Shown here: piece by piece, positions 58,320-64,000 of the stretch
How the letters are laid out: the number at the start of each line of letters is the position of its first letter
Numbering within the stretch: the stretch's first letter is position 1
Assembly (NCBI RefSeq): GCF_031979925.1
Contig: NZ_DALZFB010000006.1
Coordinates: 124,001-188,000 of the forward strand
DNA from: Pseudescherichia sp031979925
GTDB taxonomy: Bacteria; Pseudomonadota; Gammaproteobacteria; Enterobacterales; Enterobacteriaceae
Direction of reading: 5' to 3'
DNA: 64,000 nucleotides
Notes under the pieces: model-generated
What the model was told of the DNA's origin: nothing
The model's input: the letters and a program-made list of their open reading frames with translations, nothing else
The model's database searches: none
Translations under genes and position numbers: made by a program

Positions 58320-59966
58320 TTACAGCGCCATGTCATGCTGGGCAGGTGCGGCTTCAGCCGGTTTTGCCTGCGGCATGGACTGCGCCGCGTCCTTCATCTG
58401 AATGACCGGCGGTTTGGTCAGATTCAGCGTAGAGGCAGTTTCATCCCAAACCTGCTGGGTGAGCGCCACGTTACCATTCAGCTTCTGGCCGTAGGTCGGC
58501 ACGATGGTGTGCAGTTTTTCCTGCCACTGCGGAGAGGTAAACTGCGCCGGGAAGAGCTGCTTGATCACGTTGATAGAGATAGGCGCTGCGGTGGATGCGC
58601 CAGGCGATGCGCCGAGCAGTGCCGCCAGGGTTTTCTGCTGATCGGTAACGATTTCGGTACCGAGTTTTAGCACGCCGCCTTTCTCTGCGTCTTTCTTGAT
58701 GATCTGCACGCGCTGGCCTGCCTGGATCAGTTTCCAGTCCTCTTTACGCGCCGACGGATAGTACTCTTTCAGCGCCTCAAAGCGGTCATCTTCGCTCAGC
58801 ATCACCTGACCAATCAGGTATTTCACCAGGTCGAAGTTATCCAGACCGACATCGGTCATTGGGATCACGTTCTTGGTGGTCGTGGTGCTCAGCAGGTCAA
58901 AGAACGAACCCTGCTTCAGGAATTTAGTGGAGAAGGTCGCGAACGGCCCAAACAGCACTACGCGTTTGCCATCGAGGTAACGGGCATCCAGGTGCGGAAC
59001 CGACATCGGCGGTGCGCCCACGGAAGCCTGACCGTAGACTTTCTCGGTGTGCTGACGGGTAATTTCCGGATTCTCGGTCACCAGGAACGAACCGCCTACC
59101 GGGAAGCCTGCATAGTTTTCCGCTTCCGGGATACCGGTTTTTTGCAGCAGCTTCAGCGCGCCGCCGCCGGCACCGATAAAGACATACTTCGCGTCAACCG
59201 CACGCTCTTTGCCGCTCTTCACGTCGGTAATAGTTACGTGCCAGGAGTTGTCACCGTTACGTTCAAAATCAGTCACCTCTGAGCCGGTTTCCAGCTTAAA
59301 GTTGCTGGTCTTTTTCAGGCTGCCCACCAGCTGACGGGTGATCTCGCCATAGTTAACGTCGGTACCGACCGGGGTCCAGGTAGCGGCAACGCGCTGCTGC
59401 GGATCGCGGCCTTCAATGATTAGCGGCGCCCATTTTTTGATCTGCTGCTGGTCGGTAGAGAACTGCATCCCCTGGAACAGGGTCGTCTGCTGCAATGCCG
59501 CGTAGCGCTTGGTCAGATAGTCAACGTTGTCGCCCCAGACAAAGCTCATGTGCGGGGTGGAGTTGATGAAGGAGTGCGGATCGTTCAGCACGCCGCGCTT
59601 CACCTGAGATGACCAGAACTGGCGCGAGATCATGAACGCTTCGTTGATCTCCAGCGCTTTGGTCACGTCAATCGAACCGTCTGCACGCTCAGGCGTGTAG
59701 TTCAGTTCCATGTTGGCAGAGTGACCCGTACCGGCGTTATTCCAACCGTTGGAGGACTCCAGCGCAACGCCGTCCAGTTTCTCAACCATGACCTGTTTCC
59801 AGTCAGGCTGAAGCTCCTGTAACAGCGTACCCAGAGAGGCGCTCATGATACCGCCGCCAATCAACAGTACGTCTGTTTTCTCGGCAGTGTCTTCAGCATG
59901 GACATTAGAAGCAACAAGCATCGCGATAAGCGAAAAAGCGGGAACTACTTTTCTGAAATGTGACAT
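58320..59966 (-). CDS. mqo: Malate:quinone oxidoreductase
   Basis: Membrane-associated FAD enzyme that oxidises malate to oxaloacetate and passes electrons to quinone. It has 548 residues, equal to E. coli Mqo. The N-terminus looks like a signal or anchor (FSLIAMLVASNVHA); FAD motif DVLLIGGGIMSASLG is at about 32-46; ESSNGWNNAGTGHSANMELN, GTDVNYGEITRQL and LLGASPGASTAAPI are conserved. The C-terminal 60 residues differ from E. coli. An AT-rich 112-bp region upstream holds the promoter. Confidence 0.96.
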   Translation of the reverse strand: MSHFRKVVPAFSLIAMLVASNVHAEDTAEKTDVLLIGGGIMSASLGTLLQELQPDWKQVMVEKLDGVALESSNGWNNAGTGHSANMELNYTPERADGSIDVTKALEINEAFMISRQFWSSQVKRGVLNDPHSFINSTPHMSFVWGDNVDYLTKRYAALQQTTLFQGMQFSTDQQQIKKWAPLIIEGRDPQQRVAATWTPVGTDVNYGEITRQLVGSLKKTSNFKLETGSEVTDFERNGDNSWHVTITDVKSGKERAVDAKYVFIGAGGGALKLLQKTGIPEAENYAGFPVGGSFLVTENPEITRQHTEKVYGQASVGAPPMSVPHLDARYLDGKRVVLFGPFATFSTKFLKQGSFFDLLSTTTTKNVIPMTDVGLDNFDLVKYLIGQVMLSEDDRFEALKEYYPSARKEDWKLIQAGQRVQIIKKDAEKGGVLKLGTEIVTDQQKTLAALLGASPGASTAAPISINVIKQLFPAQFTSPQWQEKLHTIVPTYGQKLNGNVALTQQVWDETASTLNLTKPPVIQMKDAAQSMPQAKPAEAAPAQHDMAL

Positions 59967-60078
59967 CTGTTATTGCAATCAACTTAATTTGAACAAATAG
60001 GCGATTATTTTAACGGATTAATTAACAATTTAAAGTATTATTGAACAAATTATTAACAACCATACAGAGTGTATGGAA

Positions 60079-61338
60079 TTAGAACGAGCCAGAAGCACCC
60101 GGCTCCTGTGTACTGAAAAAGCGGATTAATAACTGATTCAGATGGACTTCCGCCTGTTGTTTAAGCGCCGGAGAAACCTTCCCATCCTGCTGCTGGGCTG
60201 CTATCTGCCGCAGATTCTCCTCCACCGGTGGCATCTGATTGAACGCCTGCGTAATAGCAAATACCTGCGACTTAAGCTCGCTCACGGTCATATACTTGCC
60301 ATGCTGTTCATCCAGACTATTCAAACGATCTGTTAGCTGTTTCAACTGCGTCATCCCCTGATGCCAGCCGCTCAGACTCTCCATCGGCAGGGACGCGGCG
60401 CTGAGCTGTTGTTGCCACTGATGGATAAACTGTTTTACTGCCGGGTCTGCGGGGAAAAGCTTTTGTAGCTGATGTATCAGCATGGCCTGCTGGCGGAGAG
60501 CATTATCCGGCGGCAGCCGGGAGAAGCGTTCGATCTGCTGCTGCGTGCGGAGAATAACCGCTTTCGGCTGCATATCCAGCGGTTTTGGACGATGAAGATA
60601 TTGCCAGCCCCACAGCGAGGCACTCCCTACCACCAGCATAGTGAACAGGCCGGCAATATACGCTCTCCAGCGACGATCGGCATGTGCGTTACCCCTCCCC
60701 CGATCCGATTGCACAACAAAAATCCACTGCTTGTCGGTGGGCCTCCCCTGCTCTGACCCTACGCGGATTCTGCTTGTGGAAACAGGCGGCGTGGCCTGCC
60801 TGGCTCCGCCGTGCTCATCTGTCTCAAGCCGCAGTGCCGCATGATGCAGCTGTAAACGCAGTGCATCACTTTGACTGAGATGCTTCAGCTCAAGGCGTTG
60901 TAGCACGTCACCGATGTGGGTCAGGTGCTGCTCGGCCTGGTAGAGTTTACTCAGATCGGCAAAGGTGAACGTCTGCATTCGCAGCACCTGTTGCAGACGT
61001 TTGCTCAGACTACTCAGGATCTCCACCCGCGCATGCACCGCCTGCGGCCACAGATTACGCCACTGATGCGCCAGCAGCGCTTCCAGCAGGGCCAGCCCCT
61101 CATTCAGACCTAAAAGTCCTGACAGGTGGGTTCTCGCCAGGGTGTACCAGGCCAGAGACCGTAACTCTACGCCGTTGCGCTCAAACAGCGACAGGCACAG
61201 CATCTCCACCCGCTGCCAAGCCACATCCGGACGCGCCGGATGGGTCAGCTTGCCGAGTTCATCACACAATACGGCATAATCGGGAAAGGTTCGCGGATCG
61301 CCGCCGATCTTTAGATAGTATTCAGAGTGTATATTCAT
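60079..61338 (-). CDS. Type VI secretion VasL-like protein (TssA-related)
   Basis: 419 residues from ATG 61338. The N-terminal ImpA_N-like domain (KIGGDPRTFPDYAVLCDELG, EVLRSLAWYTLAR-like) is shared with TssA; one membrane helix (AYIAGLFTMLVVGSASLWGW, about 250-270) and a VasL-type C-terminal region follow. In the T6SS such TssA-like proteins attach to the membrane complex and influence sheath assembly. The open frame extends into tssE; ATG 61338, 7 bp after the tssE stop, starts the homologous sequence. Confidence 0.82.
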   Translation of the reverse strand: MNIHSEYYLKIGGDPRTFPDYAVLCDELGKLTHPARPDVAWQRVEMLCLSLFERNGVELRSLAWYTLARTHLSGLLGLNEGLALLEALLAHQWRNLWPQAVHARVEILSSLSKRLQQVLRMQTFTFADLSKLYQAEQHLTHIGDVLQRLELKHLSQSDALRLQLHHAALRLETDEHGGARQATPPVSTSRIRVGSEQGRPTDKQWIFVVQSDRGRGNAHADRRWRAYIAGLFTMLVVGSASLWGWQYLHRPKPLDMQPKAVILRTQQQIERFSRLPPDNALRQQAMLIHQLQKLFPADPAVKQFIHQWQQQLSAASLPMESLSGWHQGMTQLKQLTDRLNSLDEQHGKYMTVSELKSQVFAITQAFNQMPPVEENLRQIAAQQQDGKVSPALKQQAEVHLNQLLIRFFSTQEPGASGSF

Positions 61339-61345
61339 CTGCTGT

Positions 61346-61819
61346 TCAGCCCAGGTAATGAGATCGGACTGCCGCCCGGGAGTCCAGATACTGTTGTTGT
61401 TTAAGATGCCGGATGAGCACCTTTCCCTCCGGCATAAATTGCGTACCGTAGCGCACCAGACCAATGCCCTTCAGCTCGGCATCCACGCCGTAGCGCAGCT
61501 CACCGGGCTGCGTCTGCTCCAGCAGGACCACACTAAGGCTTTGCAGCCTCGGTTCGTATTTCAGCAGCACACCAGAGAGGGTGTTCATCAGTTCATGAGC
61601 GGTGCCGGGCATCCCTTGCAGGATTTTCGTCATATCCGGCAGGCCATAGTCCGGGAGATGCGCCAGCGTTCCGGCGCGGCAGTTAAGGATGCGCTGCATA
61701 TTGTCCAGTACCGATAAAATCATCTGGTCTTGCTCGCTGACCTGGTGCAGATCAAGTCCACCGCTAAAGTTGCCATAGAGCGTCTCATAGAGCGACGGGG
61801 CGTTATGACGTGCGGGCAT
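61346..61819 (-). CDS. tssE: T6SS baseplate subunit TssE
   Basis: 157 residues, gp25-like baseplate wedge protein of the type VI secretion system. The conserved pattern is SVLDNMQRILNCRAGTLAHLPDYGLPDM, near residues 35-62. Located 1 bp after the tssJ stop on the same strand. Confidence 0.9.
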   Translation of the reverse strand: MPARHNAPSLYETLYGNFSGGLDLHQVSEQDQMILSVLDNMQRILNCRAGTLAHLPDYGLPDMTKILQGMPGTAHELMNTLSGVLLKYEPRLQSLSVVLLEQTQPGELRYGVDAELKGIGLVRYGTQFMPEGKVLIRHLKQQQYLDSRAAVRSHYLG

Positions 61820-61820
61820 C

Positions 61821-62366
61821 TCACTCCTCCTTCATGGGTTGCAGCGTTATGCGGTTATTGTCAGCTTCGATAATGCGCGGTTTATCCGGGTCAAGCTCGT
61901 CACGAGTGAGGACGAGCCGCCAGTCGTTCTTCGCCTCGTCCGGCGCCCGGAACAGGCCAACGATGGCAACAAACTGCGCCTGTTCGTCCAGCGGCATATT
62001 CAGGCTGAGATCTGCGCCGGGTTTCACCACCATGCTGCGGCTGGCAAGCACATCCGCGCCCAGCGCGCTTTCGGCATCCTTTGCCAGCTGCTGATACACC
62101 GTTTTGTCAAACGTCTTACGATCTTTAAGCTGGTAAACCCGAATCATCACTGGTTCGGAGAGCGAGACATCCTCCACGCTATCGGTGTTCAGCGCCTCTC
62201 GGGCGGTAAGATCCAGATGCAGGGTTTTTACCTGCCTGTAAAAAATCGACTTTATCGCGGATGAGGTATCGTCGCTGACCGTCTGGGTCAGACCGCAACC
62301 GCTCAGCAGCACCGGGACTATCAGCAGAGGAAGGTACTGGGTTTTAATCAAATGCATATATAACAC
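61821..62366 (-). CDS. tssJ: T6SS outer-membrane lipoprotein TssJ
   Basis: 181 residues; signal peptide with lipobox LSGC, then a transthyretin-like beta domain (PVMIRVYQLKDRKTFDKTVY, LVLTRDELDPDKPRIIE). Anchors the TssJLM membrane complex. The GTG at 62366 is well spaced from AAGGAA; the ATG at 62357 is an alternative. The start overlaps the tssG end. Confidence 0.9.
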   Translation of the reverse strand: MLYMHLIKTQYLPLLIVPVLLSGCGLTQTVSDDTSSAIKSIFYRQVKTLHLDLTAREALNTDSVEDVSLSEPVMIRVYQLKDRKTFDKTVYQQLAKDAESALGADVLASRSMVVKPGADLSLNMPLDEQAQFVAIVGLFRAPDEAKNDWRLVLTRDELDPDKPRIIEADNNRITLQPMKEE

Positions 62367-63429
62367 GCTGGTTTCCTTGTTGTGTGACGGCAGACGGCAT
62401 ACCGCAGTAGCTGCCCAACTCAGTGGTAAAGGTGGCTGGCAGATCCGGCGGAACCGTTTCGCCCTCCATTCCCAGAACCCCGGTCATGCCGAGAATAAAC
62501 GGCGTTTCGTCCAGCACGGGGGCCGGCAAAAGCTGCGTCGGCACCGTTAGTTCAATACGTGCTTTATAGCGCCAGCCGAGATACACCCGCAGCAGAACAA
62601 GAAAGTCGTCATAGCACTGCCCGCCTGGCAGCCAGCCCTGCGCTTCCTCTTCATTGCCCGTATACAGCGCTATCAGCAGCTGGCTGCTGATGTCCGTCAT
62701 CTCATCACCGAGGATCGTGTAGCCGTCGAGGAGAAAGTCCTCCTCACCGTAGAAGCCCAGCGGCCTGTCGATAACTACCGTGCGCGGATCGTAGGGTGTG
62801 ACCGTAGCCTGGGTATGCGGTGCCAGCAGTTTCACCAGCGCCTGAATCCCCTCTTCGGTTCGCGCAGGCAGGCGCATGATGCCGAGCAGCGCCAGAAAGC
62901 GTGATACCGGCGTCGCAATATGTTTTCCGGTTCCGGGAATGCCCAGCCCGATAAGCCCCAGCAGGCTCTGCGACGTACTGTCCGTACCACCAGGCTCAAA
63001 GGTCGCCGGGTACGAATATTTGCGCCAGATACGGTAGAACTGCGTCAGGATGCGGTGGTTAAAGATGTCCAGAAACGCCATCTGGGCTTCATATCCTTCG
63101 CGCCGCTGGGCGATATCATCCAGCCAGGCCGTCGGCAGCGGCGAGTCTACGCCATACAGGCCGTTAAAGGTGGTGCGCACCGTCGGCGGCGCGTCCGGGT
63201 TGCCTTCGTCGTACTCCACCGCTTTCAGTTCGCTGACCGGAAATCCCATGCCCGGATGCGGACGAAAGCGAACCGGATCGCTCGCGGGGGTCAGGGTGGA
63301 GCCCAGCGGCGGCATGTCCGGGTTAGCTTTTTCCAGCAGCTGGCAAAAGCGGTAGAAATTAACCCGGTGAATATCCCGCTCAAGCCGGGCGCTTAGCCGG
63401 GAATGCGGCGGTTGTGATTCTCCTGCCAT
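62344..63429 (-). CDS. tssG: T6SS baseplate subunit TssG
   Basis: 361 residues. Signature parts: NFYRFCQLLEKANPDMPPLG, PVRFRPHPGMGFPVSELKAV and TFNGLYGVDSPLPTAWLDDI. Partner of TssF in the baseplate wedge. It overlaps tssF by 37 bp and tssJ by 23 bp. Confidence 0.94.
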   Translation of the reverse strand: MAGESQPPHSRLSARLERDIHRVNFYRFCQLLEKANPDMPPLGSTLTPASDPVRFRPHPGMGFPVSELKAVEYDEGNPDAPPTVRTTFNGLYGVDSPLPTAWLDDIAQRREGYEAQMAFLDIFNHRILTQFYRIWRKYSYPATFEPGGTDSTSQSLLGLIGLGIPGTGKHIATPVSRFLALLGIMRLPARTEEGIQALVKLLAPHTQATVTPYDPRTVVIDRPLGFYGEEDFLLDGYTILGDEMTDISSQLLIALYTGNEEEAQGWLPGGQCYDDFLVLLRVYLGWRYKARIELTVPTQLLPAPVLDETPFILGMTGVLGMEGETVPPDLPATFTTELGSYCGMPSAVTQQGNQRVIYAFD

Positions 63430-64000
63430 TCGAGTCGCTCTCCGGTGGGTTGTACAATCAGTATCAGGCGATTAAAGAGGTGGATATCGGTGTAGAGGGC
63501 AAAAAAGCGGTTGAGCATTTCACCGAACAGGCAGACATCGCCGTGACCCGCAAAGCCGTTGCCGTCCAGCGTCACCTCAATCTGCACACCCCGCATCAGA
63601 TGTCCCTGCTCAAAGCGTTCGGTTTCACTGTGATTCACGTCGATGATGGCAGCCAGGCGACGGCGGTTCATTTCGTTATCCGTCCAGTCATAGAGCGACA
63701 GCGCTCCGCGCAGGACATCCGCGTTATCCATCATCCACAGAAAACTGCTGCCCAGATGGCTCAGCACCCGCCAGTGGAAACGGTCCTGGTCCGGGGGATA
63801 GCACGGCAACGTCGGCGCGCAGAGATTACGCACGCGAATGCGCGAGGCGGTAGACTTGACGGTGGTGTCGAGCAGCGTGCTCTGCAGCGCCCGGCGCGGC
63901 AGCTGACCGTTGGTGCCGATCAGATTCAGGGAGAGCTTTTCATCATCCGGGACGGTATGGTTATCGAATGCCTCACCGCCGAGGATGAGCCAGGTGTCAT
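63393..64000 (-). CDS. tssF: T6SS baseplate subunit TssF (C-terminal part)
   Basis: About 202 C-terminal codons; the N-terminal two thirds lie beyond the window. The frame is open to 64000 and contains DTWLILGGEAFDNHTVPDDE, VKSTASRIRVRNLCAPTLP and FALYTDIHLFNRLILIVQPT, typical of TssF. An internal ATG at 63833 is not the start. Confidence 0.93.
   Translation of the reverse strand, partial: DTWLILGGEAFDNHTVPDDEKLSLNLIGTNGQLPRRALQSTLLDTTVKSTASRIRVRNLCAPTLPCYPPDQDRFHWRVLSHLGSSFLWMMDNADVLRGALSLYDWTDNEMNRRRLAAIIDVNHSETERFEQGHLMRGVQIEVTLDGNGFAGHGDVCLFGEMLNRFFALYTDIHLFNRLILIVQPTGERLEWQENHNRRIPG

Overview
The window is a chromosomal segment of an enteric bacterium (Enterobacterales). Its backbone genes (fabB, mnmC, aroC, prmB, smrB, sixA, fadI, fadJ, fadL, mlaA, yfdC, argW) closely match E. 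coli proteins I know and have the same order, but REP style, FadL/FadJ differences and a T6SS cluster beside mqo suggest an Enterobacter-, Kosakonia- or Klebsiella-like genus rather than E. coli. The genus is an inference.

Left backbone (1-17282): 5' part of fabB, divergent mnmC, the minus-strand run prmB-aroC-mepA-yfcA-epmC-yfcL, then smrB, sixA, the anaerobic beta-oxidation pair fadI-fadJ, yfcZ, the fatty-acid porin fadL, mlaA, yfdC and the tRNA-Arg(CCU) gene argW. FadR-like operators lie in front of fabB, fadI and fadL.

Prophage (17269-58097): a complete-looking, P22/Sf6-like short-tailed lambdoid prophage of about 40.8 kb sits in the 3' end of argW, with a 10-bp core (TGCAGGGGAC) at both ends and tandem 11-12 bp repeats inside each end that look like integrase arm sites. 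Integrase is at the left end and a TorI/AlpA-like excisionase at the right, as in KpLE1. Left to right: int, an O-antigen acyltransferase (lysogenic conversion), P22-type tailspike, ejection proteins, tail needle, tail accessory factors, coat, scaffold, portal and terminase (all minus strand), a collagen-like protein, a lysis cassette, a phage tRNA with CAU anticodon between two terminators, antiterminator Q, a nin region of many tiny ATGA-coupled genes, an HNH module fused into an Ea22-like protein, a LexA-box gene, a DnaB-type helicase and an O-like initiator containing four lambda-like iterons, CII, Cro, a P22 C2-like repressor, then rightward early genes led by a lambda-type N, ending with a YqaJ exonuclease, small accessory genes, a structured RNA candidate and xis. 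nutL, nutR, pL, pR, OL and OR are all readable in the sequence.

Control logic: the repressor and Cro act at TTAAG-N4-CTTAA operators; N acts at two boxA/boxB sites; CII probably activates repressor synthesis; Q acts on a late promoter just downstream of its own gene, through the tRNA leader and its terminators into lysis and virion genes. The tailspike and acyltransferase lie next to each other and both act on surface polysaccharide.

Right backbone (58098-64000): mqo, then a type VI secretion block (vasL-like, tssE, tssJ, tssG, partial tssF) on the minus strand. Most promising items: the in-frame HNH insertion, the zinc-ribbon gene with terminator between 20-bp direct repeats, the leader tRNA, the four-hairpin RNA before xis, and the near-consensus LexA box before an unknown gene.
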